Assembly: GCF_003352465.1 (NCBI RefSeq)
Contig: NZ_CP031153.1
Location: forward strand, 1,602,465-1,666,464
Reading direction: 5' to 3'
DNA from: Kordia sp. SMS9
GTDB taxonomy: Bacteria > Bacteroidota > Bacteroidia > Flavobacteriales > Flavobacteriaceae
DNA length: 64,000 nucleotides
This document shows, in pieces, positions 44,945 through 54,672 of the stretch. The notes under the pieces are model-generated. The model was not told where the DNA came from. It did not search any database and was given only the letters and a program-made list of their open reading frames with translations. The translations under genes were made by a program, and so were the position numbers. Position 1 is the stretch's first letter, and each line of letters starts with the position of its first letter.

Positions 44945-47460
44945 GATAATTGGTTTTTATAGTTAATAAGACTTGTTGAGTTTTTTGGTTGATATTTGAA
45001 ATCATTTGTGTTTTGAAAGTCAGATAATGCATTGGTAAACTGCATATTCTGCTCTACAGATGCCGCACTTGAAACCGCCAATATAGCTGGAATGTATATA
45101 TTTTTGTTAATTAGTCTGTTTCCAAAATTATCGGTAGTTTCTGGTTCAATGGTCATTTCTTGTCTGCTACAGATATATCCATTAAGAATATATTTATAAC
45201 CAGCAGCAATGATCTTTAGATCACCAACTAACTTCAACATAAGTTCATCTAACACCATTTCTTCGACTAATACGATGGTGTCCTTTATTAATTGTTCGAA
45301 TTCCTTTTTTGCTTTTTCAAAAGAGTTTATAATTGCTTGTACATCCTTTAAAATGGCAATAATATCTTCTTTCAGCTTTTCTCGCCCTTTCTTAGTCAAA
45401 GAATCTTTTAGAAGTTGATCACAGTCTGTAATAAATTTATTAACATTTTGCTCTAAAGCTTCTATATTAACTTCTAAAGCTTCCGCATCATCCAAAATCT
45501 TTACAATTTGTGATGTGATTGCTTTTAAAAGAGAGTCTTTCGCTTCTGCTGTTGACGTGTAACTACCTGCAGGTACTTGTTCTGCAGTTAATAGATCAAA
45601 GTAAAAGCCTGGCTTTAAATGTTGTTTGCTATTTTCTAAATTGGTAATTGCCGCACTTCTTTGCGCTTTTAAAGCTGCCAGTGCTTTTTCTAATTTGGCA
45701 AGTTGTGCTTCAAGGTTTTCTTTCTGTAAAGTTAAACTGGCAATCGTAGCTGTTAATGCCACTTCTTCTTTTTCTAGCGTAGCTTTCTCTTTTGGATCCG
45801 TAGATTTTTTCTTGCTCTTTGCTTTTACACTTTTTAACTCATCATTTGCTTCTTTGAGTTGCGCATCTATTCCTGTAATTTCCGCTTGTTTTGATGTAAT
45901 TTTTGTGCTAGTACTTGCAATTTGAGGATCGTAGTAGTCCGCAATTTTTTCCATGCCTTCTGCTTCAGACTCAATAGCATTCAATCCTTCAACAGTTAGC
46001 AAATCTTTGATTAAATCTTTATTGTGTGGAAGAAACATGCATCTGTATGACACTGTATAATCTTTATCTTCCCAAACCGTAAAACTTACTACTTGTTTTT
46101 TTGAAGCATCTGTAGGTACAACAACATCTTTGCTAGGAGCACTAATGCCATTAGGTGTCACAACAATATTCGCAGCTTTTGGTGCATTTAATTGATTTTG
46201 AAGTACGAATTTTGCAGAAGCAGCCGACAAATAATTGTCAAACGTATTGATCATTTTCTTATAATTCGTTCTCAATTCTGCATACACAAAAATCACATAA
46301 TCACTTCCCAATTTCATAGGATCACCATCGGTATCGTTTAACTGAGATGTAAATATTTTTTGAGTAATATTTCCTAAGCTTGGGTTCTTTTTTTGTACCG
46401 TTAAAAACTCTTCTTGAGAAATTTGGACGAATTGTTTTTTATCATTTTTTGTCACCAATCCATCCGCTTCAGAAATAGAGAATGTATCTTTTTTACTAGT
46501 TTTTGCTAGCATGATATAGTAATTCTGTACAGGATTGTACACCTTAATGGTTTCATCATCTTCCGAAGGCTTTTGTAGTTGTTGTAGCGGTTGAATGACG
46601 TTTAAAAAAGGTGCTTTATAATGTGAAAATTGCACCGTGTAATGTGTTTCATCTCCAATTGGCTTATCAGCATCAGATTCGTCTGCTGTACTTACTCCCA
46701 TAATAGAAATTACTCCTAAACCAAGATTTAATTCCTTACTGGTTAGCGTATACGCTGTTTCTGTAGCATGATATACTGCATTTACATCTTCTAAAGCGCC
46801 TTCTGCCTTTTTCTCTTCCGTATTGGAAGTTGCTAATTTTTCAGTTTCAGTAACCAATTCCGTCGTAATCGCATCTAACTCAGTAGCGGTAACGCTTAAT
46901 AAGCTTTTTACAGAAGCATCGGCGGTTGTCGCTTCTTCAGCTAATGTATTTGCAGATATTTCAGACACTAACGCAGTAGCTTCCATACTGTGTTGCGAAG
47001 TACGTTCTGCCAAATACGCAGTTTGATCCATGTATTGTTTTGCTTTTTCTGCCTGGCGGTAAATTTCCGTACCATAATCAGCAGCGTTGACAATACTAAA
47101 AATACTTCCTGTATCACTCGCAAGCTTTAAAATAGCATTGGCAGCTATTTGTACATTGGCAGCAGCTACCGCGCCATTAGAGACTGATTTTGCCACATAA
47201 CTTTTTACGTTATTTGCAGACGTTAATACATTGGTAGACATATCACTGTCAGTAACAGCTTGACTGTTTACCTTTTGTTGAAAATTGTATTTCAACGTAG
47301 TCACTTCTAATTTTTCGGCTGCAGTAACACGCGCTCCTTGTGCATAATACATGGAAAATGTAGCAGCATCTTTTTGTGACTTTAGTTTTTGTAATTCCAA
47401 TTCTTGTGCGTTCAATGACGAAACGACACTCGAATGTAGATTTTCATTGTAAGAATTCAT
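44941..47460 (-). CDS. large coiled-coil eCIS-operon protein, 839 residues
   Basis: There is no signal peptide. In order: an N-terminal Ala/Thr-rich helical region (1-250) with heptads, a β-rich domain (about 255-500) with YTVQFSHYKAPFLNVIQP and an Ig-like VVSFTVWEDKDYTVSYRCMF, and a long coiled coil (about 510-720). A C-terminal part (720-839) with SRQEMTIEPET follows. I recognise no family. It lies after the tape measure gene with a 140-bp gap, unlike the close packing elsewhere. Its 278-residue partner is similar in composition. It might replace the missing Afp13-type fibre. Confidence 0.65.
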   Translation of the reverse strand: MNSYNENLHSSVVSSLNAQELELQKLKSQKDAATFSMYYAQGARVTAAEKLEVTTLKYNFQQKVNSQAVTDSDMSTNVLTSANNVKSYVAKSVSNGAVAAANVQIAANAILKLASDTGSIFSIVNAADYGTEIYRQAEKAKQYMDQTAYLAERTSQHSMEATALVSEISANTLAEEATTADASVKSLLSVTATELDAITTELVTETEKLATSNTEEKKAEGALEDVNAVYHATETAYTLTSKELNLGLGVISIMGVSTADESDADKPIGDETHYTVQFSHYKAPFLNVIQPLQQLQKPSEDDETIKVYNPVQNYYIMLAKTSKKDTFSISEADGLVTKNDKKQFVQISQEEFLTVQKKNPSLGNITQKIFTSQLNDTDGDPMKLGSDYVIFVYAELRTNYKKMINTFDNYLSAASAKFVLQNQLNAPKAANIVVTPNGISAPSKDVVVPTDASKKQVVSFTVWEDKDYTVSYRCMFLPHNKDLIKDLLTVEGLNAIESEAEGMEKIADYYDPQIASTSTKITSKQAEITGIDAQLKEANDELKSVKAKSKKKSTDPKEKATLEKEEVALTATIASLTLQKENLEAQLAKLEKALAALKAQRSAAITNLENSKQHLKPGFYFDLLTAEQVPAGSYTSTAEAKDSLLKAITSQIVKILDDAEALEVNIEALEQNVNKFITDCDQLLKDSLTKKGREKLKEDIIAILKDVQAIINSFEKAKKEFEQLIKDTIVLVEEMVLDELMLKLVGDLKIIAAGYKYILNGYICSRQEMTIEPETTDNFGNRLINKNIYIPAILAVSSAASVEQNMQFTNALSDFQNTNDFKYQPKNSTSLINYKNQLS

Positions 47461-47600
47461 AAATTTTATTTTTTAGTTTGTTAATTAAATTTTAAACCAT
47501 TTTTCAGGTTAAATTATCTTCTTCCGGTCTGAATATTTTCAGCCTTAGCTACTGTCTATTTTTACTGTTTGTGTGTGTACGTTCATGGTTGTATTGTTTT
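47461..47600 (-). other. 140-bp gap inside the eCIS operon
   Basis: It lies between the tape measure stop and the 839-residue gene. It contains a 13-codon frame (47586-47545, starting MNVHTQTVKID) and AT-rich sequence before the downstream ATG. It could hold a promoter for the accessory half of the operon or a regulatory leader. I see no hairpin with a T-run that would mark a terminator. Confidence 0.35.
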
Positions 47601-50600
47601 TTAAAATGGCCAAGTAACATGCAATGGTTTCTCCATCCATGGTAATTTTATGATTGAAAAAGAAAAAGGCGATTTGATCATTAAAATATCATACGCGCGT
47701 TTTTCTACAGTGAGTTCCCAGCGTTCTTCTGTCTCGCGTAAAATACCTTCACGAACAAGCCAGTTGCCACGGAAACCATCTACGGAAGTGTTGCCAATAG
47801 CCGTCCAGTGATTGATGGCAGCTTGAATCATTCCATCGATCAATTCTTTTTGACTTTCGGTCATGTCCACACTACTTTTTACAGGCGTAAATGGTGAAAT
47901 TCCGACTAAAACCTTGTTCAGTGTTAGTAGCGATTCTTCCGTTTCAGTGAGTCCCGTAACGATGTATTGCAAATAATGGATAGCGTTGAGTTGTGCTTCG
48001 TCCGAGATAAAAACGTTGTCTTTAATGAGGTCCAAACGCTCTAATAACATTAAAAAATACGTGTTCAACAATACCAATCCTGCGTTGGGAATGGCAATGC
48101 CTTCTTTGGGTAAAGTCTTTGAGGTTTCGTCTATCATTTTGGTATCTATTTTTTTAAGTGTGTTTGCTGAATTTTCGCTTTTGGATGATTTTTCACTCGA
48201 AATCAAACTTTTATACGTCACCAATAAAGCTGTCGGCAACATCATTTTGATCGTGTTGATGGCTGTGAAAAAATCCTGCTTTTGCACTGCTTTTTTTCCG
48301 CAAGTCTCCCACAATAATTCATTCCAAATTTGCGTGCTGGCAATCAAAGACCAATTGGAAGTACGCCAAGCGATCACTATTTTATTAAGAATGATTTCTT
48401 GTAATTTTTTTGTTGAAATACCGCGCATGTTGGTAAACGCAATGTTTTCATATAGTTTTTGAACATCTAAAAGTTCGCGGTGTTGTGTTGTGTATAATTT
48501 CAGCAGCGTTGTAACAAAGGTTTCAAAATGAAGGGTTTGCGCGAATTGAAGCAACTGCACTTCCGAAATTTGCGAACTGCGAATGGTTTTTAACATCACC
48601 AACGGTTGCTGCGCGATCAATTCGTTGACCACACGTTCGTAACTGTACGCTTCTTTGTGTACAAACCAACTCGGTAATGAAAATTCTTTGATGAGGTGTG
48701 CGCTCAACAGTTCTATTTGTGCAGTTTTTGTATAGGTTTGAATGGCTTCCGAAAGTGAAATTTGTGGTTGCTCGTATAGCAATTCAAAAACTTGATGTCT
48801 TTTTACCAATACTTTTTTGAGTAAAGAAGGAACTTGACTGTTTTGATTGCGTAGGTGTTTTACAATCGTAATTTGATCCAACGTGGCAATTTCTGAAAGT
48901 GCATCAAATGTCGTTTCTATGAGCATTTCTACTATTTTTTTCGCTGCTTTTTTCTGTTGAATTAACGCCATGGTTTGTTTCCAGAAAATGGTTTCCAAAT
49001 TAGAAAGGATTTGTGCATTTCCCAGTTGTCTGGCAAGCATGAATAAGGTTTGAATTGACTGAAATACTTCCGATTGCGCACTTGAATTGTCATTGGCATG
49101 AAACACGATAAATGTTTCAAATGACATCGCTTCTCGTAAAAATGTCAACTGTTTTTGACTGATCGAAGTTTCCCGTAAAATGCTTCTAATTTTTGAAGGT
49201 GAAGTTTCCAATCCAAAGACAAGCAAGTCTGAAAAACCAACGGTTTTGTTGTGAATTTCAACGGTAGTTTTCGTGGTTTTTAATTGTGTATGTAAGGTTT
49301 CAAATAATGCTACTATAGAAATTTGATATGGTGTTTGTAGCGTTTGTATTTCAGTTACAATTTTGGGTGTTTTTTCCGCAAGTTTCAACACTTTCTTGGG
49401 TGTCGCTTGCAATACAGGAAATGCTTGAACAACCGTTTTTTCAAATAGCGAAACCAAACGGCGTTCGTTCCCGCGATGTGTTGTATAATCCACCAATACT
49501 TGCCAAAAAAGTTCGTGCAATATAGAGTTGATTTGTGTGGTGTTCAACGTTGTTTTTACTGTTGTAAAACGGGTTAAAAATTTTGTTAGTAAACGTGTAC
49601 GGAGCTGTTTTCCGTTTGCAACGAGGTAGGAAATAAACCTGTCTTCATGCGCTTTGAATTCGATTGAGTTTACTTTTTTGGAACGCACCAGTTTTGAAAG
49701 ATGTGTGGCAACTTCCGTTTGTTGGTTTGTTGCTTCGGTGAATGTCAAAATCACTTCCAAATCAGTTTGTGCTACTTGTACTTTATAGCGTTTTTGCAAG
49801 GAAACAAATTCACGTGCCGACCATGAAAGGGTACGTGTTTTTGGAGTTTTCAATAACAACTGTATCACTTCTTGAATGTCTTTTTTGGAAACGCGTACGC
49901 GACTTTCTTGTTGCTCCAAAGTTTGTAATAGTTGCGAGAAGAATTTGGCGGCGTTTCCTTTTGGTTGCTTCCAAACAACTTCCAATCCAATTGCCATAAG
50001 CGTATTTTTGATAGCGCGAATCGCCGTTGCTTTTTTTGGATTGTTGGAAATCAATGTTTCTAACAATTGCTGAATTTTTAGCAACAACACATGTTTTTGT
50101 GGCACAACCGTTTTTAGGAATCGTGTTGTTCCGTATTCCGCAATCAAAGCCGTAATATGCATTTTGAATTTGGGTGTTTTTTTAAATTCTTGTACCACGT
50201 TCCAAAACGTTGTTGGCGAAGCTGAAATCCATTTTTGCACTGTTTTTTCTAGGGTTTTTGTACTGTTGGAAGTTTCAATTTCCGTTGCATAACGCGCTAG
50301 AATTTGTTGCAATGTAGCTTTGGATGTATAGGTTTTTGTATTTTTAATTTCTTTTTGATACAGCAAATTTAATTCGTTAAATAGCGTGATGAAACTTGTT
50401 TTCTTTTGTGTTGTGGTTACATTTGCTGAGACAAAATGATCTAAAATGACGAGTTTGCGTTGCGGTTGTTTTTTGGCTAATTTTTCGATCACGAAATCTA
50501 AAAAGGCACTTTTTTCCACCGATGTATTTTGATGTGCGATACAAAATTCAATGCCGAACGTATACAAGTCTAACACATCTACTTTTACATGATCGGTTGT

Positions 50601-51800
50601 AGGAAGTTTTGCTAAAAATGAAATTTGCTTCAATACGTTTTTCGATTGCACAGGTGATAAAGCCACAAATAGATTTTCAACCGACGCAGGAATTAAATCT
50701 TGTAAAATCGCTTTCCAAACAGTTGGTTTTTGTGCTACTTTTAGGATGATTTTTTGAAAACGCGGTGTATCTAATTTTGATAAATTAATGACCAATTCGT
50801 TAAACTCATTTTTCTGCACATTGGTACTTCTCGCGGAAGCGTTATAAAAATACGTTTCCACTTTTGCCCAAAAATTTTCTTGCTGCTTTTCCGTTTTGAT
50901 ACGTGAAAAAGTAGTATTACGAACTTCTTCAGATAATAATTTTAATATTGCGATAAAACCCTTATCTACTTGCGAATATTCATTGGTACGTTCTATGGCA
51001 TCTTCAATCAATTCAATCATTGCATCGTACGAAAGGTTGAAATGACTTGCCATTTGTGAAACCGTACTTCGCACAAAAGCAATGCGATTGAAAATAGTGC
51101 CGCGTTCTGTAAAGAGATAATTTAAAATCCACAACCAAATATTTTTCTTCAGATCATTGGTGCTCGTTTGAACAATTGTTTCTTTTTCTTGTACTTTGAC
51201 AAATTCTTCTGAAAAATTGATAATTTGTTGATGATTGTTCGGTTCTAATCCCGCAATGATTTTTTTGATAATTGCATCTGGAAATTGCCAAGCAATGCGC
51301 TTTCTAACATTGAGAGAAACGCCAATGTGTTGAATCATCTGGATAACATCCAAACGATTATTTAACAATTGTGAACGCATAATTTCTACAGAACTTCCGT
51401 AGGTTTCTTGATAATTCCACGGTAAGATTCCTTGCAGAAGGAAATCGCGCAATACGTTAATTTGTGCAATGTCTTCATGAATTATTTCCAAGGTTTGATC
51501 GCCGTTTTTCGGATACATGATCAAGTCGTACAATGCATTTCGTAAGGCTTCTTCCAAACGCAACGGAAGTTCGCTCAACATATTTTCATAGGTAATGGCA
51601 CCGAGATCAATGGCTAACTTTTTAATCTTCAAGGTTTGCCCTTTTGGACAAATACTGTCAAACACACTATGGATCACGCGCTTCATTTTGTACGCACTCC
51701 ATGCACTGATATCCGTCTGCAATTGATGCGCCAAACTATTGGAATCAAAAGCCGTTTGCCATTGGCAACTTGATATGATATGTGTTCCTTGACTATGCAT
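47601..51800 (-). CDS. contractile injection system tape measure protein (Afp14-like)
   Basis: This 1,399-residue protein is mainly helical and rich in Thr, Lys and Gln. The N-terminus has the CIS tape-measure pattern (LKIKKLAIDLGAI, LPLRLEEALRNALYDL). The C-terminus has the matching end: WTAIGNTSVDGFRGNWLVREGILRE, then ERWELTVEKRAYDILM and SIIKLPWM. The central 1,100 residues are repeated helical segments whose length is expected to set the tube length. It overlaps the baseplate gene by 8 bp, with no Afp13-type fibre gene between them. Confidence 0.9.
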   Translation of the reverse strand: MHSQGTHIISSCQWQTAFDSNSLAHQLQTDISAWSAYKMKRVIHSVFDSICPKGQTLKIKKLAIDLGAITYENMLSELPLRLEEALRNALYDLIMYPKNGDQTLEIIHEDIAQINVLRDFLLQGILPWNYQETYGSSVEIMRSQLLNNRLDVIQMIQHIGVSLNVRKRIAWQFPDAIIKKIIAGLEPNNHQQIINFSEEFVKVQEKETIVQTSTNDLKKNIWLWILNYLFTERGTIFNRIAFVRSTVSQMASHFNLSYDAMIELIEDAIERTNEYSQVDKGFIAILKLLSEEVRNTTFSRIKTEKQQENFWAKVETYFYNASARSTNVQKNEFNELVINLSKLDTPRFQKIILKVAQKPTVWKAILQDLIPASVENLFVALSPVQSKNVLKQISFLAKLPTTDHVKVDVLDLYTFGIEFCIAHQNTSVEKSAFLDFVIEKLAKKQPQRKLVILDHFVSANVTTTQKKTSFITLFNELNLLYQKEIKNTKTYTSKATLQQILARYATEIETSNSTKTLEKTVQKWISASPTTFWNVVQEFKKTPKFKMHITALIAEYGTTRFLKTVVPQKHVLLLKIQQLLETLISNNPKKATAIRAIKNTLMAIGLEVVWKQPKGNAAKFFSQLLQTLEQQESRVRVSKKDIQEVIQLLLKTPKTRTLSWSAREFVSLQKRYKVQVAQTDLEVILTFTEATNQQTEVATHLSKLVRSKKVNSIEFKAHEDRFISYLVANGKQLRTRLLTKFLTRFTTVKTTLNTTQINSILHELFWQVLVDYTTHRGNERRLVSLFEKTVVQAFPVLQATPKKVLKLAEKTPKIVTEIQTLQTPYQISIVALFETLHTQLKTTKTTVEIHNKTVGFSDLLVFGLETSPSKIRSILRETSISQKQLTFLREAMSFETFIVFHANDNSSAQSEVFQSIQTLFMLARQLGNAQILSNLETIFWKQTMALIQQKKAAKKIVEMLIETTFDALSEIATLDQITIVKHLRNQNSQVPSLLKKVLVKRHQVFELLYEQPQISLSEAIQTYTKTAQIELLSAHLIKEFSLPSWFVHKEAYSYERVVNELIAQQPLVMLKTIRSSQISEVQLLQFAQTLHFETFVTTLLKLYTTQHRELLDVQKLYENIAFTNMRGISTKKLQEIILNKIVIAWRTSNWSLIASTQIWNELLWETCGKKAVQKQDFFTAINTIKMMLPTALLVTYKSLISSEKSSKSENSANTLKKIDTKMIDETSKTLPKEGIAIPNAGLVLLNTYFLMLLERLDLIKDNVFISDEAQLNAIHYLQYIVTGLTETEESLLTLNKVLVGISPFTPVKSSVDMTESQKELIDGMIQAAINHWTAIGNTSVDGFRGNWLVREGILRETEERWELTVEKRAYDILMIKSPFSFSIIKLPWMEKPLHVTWPF

Positions 51801-54672
51801 TGGTGTCTTTATATATTGTTTTTAATTGTGTCACTAAGTTTCCTGCACTAGCAACTATTTTTTGCGCGCGCGTAGTTGCTGCGTTTGTGACTGTTTCAAA
51901 TGGTTTTGGTGCCGCATAAATGTTTGCATTGTACCATGTAACATACAATGGAATTAATGTTTTTAAATCGTCTGCACTTGTAGGCATAGGATGTGCCGAA
52001 ATATGGATTGGCAATTGACTTTCCATAAAGTAGGAGAGACGATGTTGCCAATCGGACTCTTGTAATTCTTTTATATAATCTGGAAAAATCCACAACAGCG
52101 TATTTTGAAATAATGAATCTGTGATGTCCGTATTGTGTTCTCCATTCCAACTTACTGTAGCGGCCCATAAAATTGATGAATTTTCAATCGGTGAAAACAC
52201 AACATCAGTCAGCTCTTCTTCAGGTATTTTTGTGGTTGTAAACGTTGGATTGATTTTTTGCAAAAAAGTGTCAATGTCTTGCGATTTTATCGTGTCGAAT
52301 GCTGCTGAAAGTATCATGAACTCCTCATAGGTTAAGGTCACTTCCATACTAATAATGATTCCAGGTACGACTGTATCTTGAAAGTACAGCTGAAACGTTC
52401 CAGATTGTAATAACAAGTTTGTTTCAATCGAAATCATTCCTTTTCGCTCTGTCAAAAGCCATAAGGTAAGCGCACTTTCTTCGAAAAAATCTTCTGATGG
52501 ATTGACAATCATGTCTTCAGTATCTCCATCTAAAACGCATTGTATAAAGTTGATGTAAATTGGTTTTAGCGTCAACAACATGCTTAGTTTTAAAGAAATG
52601 GTTGCATAATCCAAGCAATCTTGTGTGGTAATGGTTTCTAGTTTATTGACCTGTTTTACATTAAACACACCTTGGCTTTTATAGGTTTTTGTAAGAATAT
52701 TGTACAATTCTTTCTTTGCTAAATATTCCGCTTTTATTTGAGCAATTTGTTCCTGTGTTTGTCCTAAAACATTTGAAAGTGATAGTTGTAAATCAGCCAA
52801 TGCTTCTCTTGCATTGGCGTTGGCTAATTGCTGAATTAAAGTTGCATTGATGTCTACCATATAAGCGTTCAATTTTGCCGCGCCAATACAGTTATACGTT
52901 TTGGTTCTGTTGTATGAAAGTACTTGTAAATTTTGAAGATATACGCTTTTAATAATTACGCGATCTTTGATGATATTGCCAGAATATACCGTTCCAAAAA
53001 CAAGCGTATCCATCACCAAAGGCGATTCGCCATGTCGCGCCAATAGATGATTGAGCAAGTCGTTTCTGCGTTGTAAATTTACGGTGTCATCCTCTGAAAA
53101 CACCAACAAACCATACATGTATGAGTTGTACGGATCGTCTTGGTATTCTAGCCAATTTTGATATGTAAGTTCGTCTTGTGATTGTGAAACTGGACCAAAT
53201 TTAAAAATGCTATTGTTCCGCAATAAGGGTTGTACATTTGGCACACTTTTATACAGCGATTGGTAAAAATATGTGGGTGAAAATACTTCAAACGGCGCAG
53301 GATATTTGGGATGCGCTTTTTCTTCTTTCGATTTGATATTGTTATACTGTTCTAAATCGGAAGGTGTACCTGTGATGGCGTTTTTAAAGGAAAATAATTT
53401 GTCAATATTCGCCAATTGTGCAAACTGATTGCTTAGCATCTGATCGAACAAACTTAAATAGCCTTTCAATTGTCTTGATTGTGCTATTTGATAGGCTGGC
53501 ATGGAATCGTTCACCGCATTTAAACCAACCGCATACGCTTCTGGAAATGTGTGTTGAATGGAATAGTAACTGGTAATGTCTCTGTATTTTCCTGTTGGTA
53601 CTTTAGGTGCAATTTGTACCGAAGCCACTTCATTAATTTGTGAACTTGGTTGTTGCATGTTTGCCAATTCGTCTAGCAAAGAGGTTTTTAAAGAAGTGTT
53701 TAATTTTTTGCCTTGCATGCTTATTGAAAAACCTGATGTGTCTGTACTATCTGTGTCTTTTGATTGCTTTGGTAGTACGCTGAAAGTTAAGATTTCATAT
53801 TGTTCACAAGTTGCCGAATTTTTTGGCGCATTTTTATATGTAAATGAAATTCCCGAAACCGTTTGTACGCCGTCAATATTTTTGATGAGTTGTGTAATTT
53901 CAAAAGGATAAATAGTATTTCTTTTAGGTTGAATACTTTCAGAAGGAATCCAGCCGTTTTTGAGCGATGGTCCATTGAAAATGGCGTTTGTTTTTTCGCC
54001 AGAAACTTTCAACATATCATATCCTGTCTGCGTTACCTCTGGAAAAATATAATTATTGATAGACTGCATAATTTCAGGTAGCACCGAGTTAAAATCATAT
54101 CCAGATTGTAATTCCAATGTTCCGCTTACGGTATATTCTTTTGGGGAAAGTAGTTGCGGTTGCAAAAACAATTCACCCAAATTTCGACGACTGTTCAATA
54201 CCGACAAAGTTTCACTTATGGGCGCATCAATTACAGACGGATTGCTGTAATTCGGATCTAACAAGAGATATACTTGATAGATGCCATTTACAAACGGAAA
54301 CGTTAACGAAATTGGTAAAATCACCACATTTTTAACGCTTGGCACTTCATCAATAATAAACTTTATATAATCGTTCACCGTGATGGACGAAGTTGTTAAA
54401 ATATTTTGCGGCAGGTAAAATTGATTTTCAACAGTTAAATCGCCGTTTTTAGCTGTCAAAATATCTTTTATGGAGAAATTTGCACAATAGCCAAGTTCTG
54501 TAAAGGCATAGCACAATTGCTCCAAAATAGTCACACCAGGATCGCTCGGATTCAAGTTTGTCCAGGCTTTATCACTATGCTCTTGAATGTACGCAAGACC
54601 TGCTGCTTTGAGCGCTTCAAAATCGAGCTCCAAAGGAAGTTGTGTGTCTACGATGTAATTTTCCTGCGTCAT
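51793..54672 (-). CDS. eCIS baseplate wedge protein (Afp12-like)
   Basis: This is 959 residues. The N-terminus has the baseplate J-type start: YIVDTQLPLELDFEALKAAGL, then WTNLNPSDPGVTILEQLCYAFTELGY (about 37-63). This is the DPG-x-xLLE-type motif of gp6/gp47 wedge proteins. The middle has β domains and SRQLKGYLSLFDQML with the typical 'LFDQ' block. The C-terminus is a variable β domain. The start shares one base with the stop of the larger wedge gene (ATG/TAA overlap). It should form the baseplate ring with that protein. Confidence 0.85.
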   Translation of the reverse strand: MTQENYIVDTQLPLELDFEALKAAGLAYIQEHSDKAWTNLNPSDPGVTILEQLCYAFTELGYCANFSIKDILTAKNGDLTVENQFYLPQNILTTSSITVNDYIKFIIDEVPSVKNVVILPISLTFPFVNGIYQVYLLLDPNYSNPSVIDAPISETLSVLNSRRNLGELFLQPQLLSPKEYTVSGTLELQSGYDFNSVLPEIMQSINNYIFPEVTQTGYDMLKVSGEKTNAIFNGPSLKNGWIPSESIQPKRNTIYPFEITQLIKNIDGVQTVSGISFTYKNAPKNSATCEQYEILTFSVLPKQSKDTDSTDTSGFSISMQGKKLNTSLKTSLLDELANMQQPSSQINEVASVQIAPKVPTGKYRDITSYYSIQHTFPEAYAVGLNAVNDSMPAYQIAQSRQLKGYLSLFDQMLSNQFAQLANIDKLFSFKNAITGTPSDLEQYNNIKSKEEKAHPKYPAPFEVFSPTYFYQSLYKSVPNVQPLLRNNSIFKFGPVSQSQDELTYQNWLEYQDDPYNSYMYGLLVFSEDDTVNLQRRNDLLNHLLARHGESPLVMDTLVFGTVYSGNIIKDRVIIKSVYLQNLQVLSYNRTKTYNCIGAAKLNAYMVDINATLIQQLANANAREALADLQLSLSNVLGQTQEQIAQIKAEYLAKKELYNILTKTYKSQGVFNVKQVNKLETITTQDCLDYATISLKLSMLLTLKPIYINFIQCVLDGDTEDMIVNPSEDFFEESALTLWLLTERKGMISIETNLLLQSGTFQLYFQDTVVPGIIISMEVTLTYEEFMILSAAFDTIKSQDIDTFLQKINPTFTTTKIPEEELTDVVFSPIENSSILWAATVSWNGEHNTDITDSLFQNTLLWIFPDYIKELQESDWQHRLSYFMESQLPIHISAHPMPTSADDLKTLIPLYVTWYNANIYAAPKPFETVTNAATTRAQKIVASAGNLVTQLKTIYKDTNA

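Noticed and set aside
44373..44966. 197-codon open frame on the plus strand opposite the coiled-coil gene
   Set aside because: It is the complement of an Ala/Ser/Thr-rich coding frame, which often stays open; the minus-strand gene fits operon spacing and overlaps.
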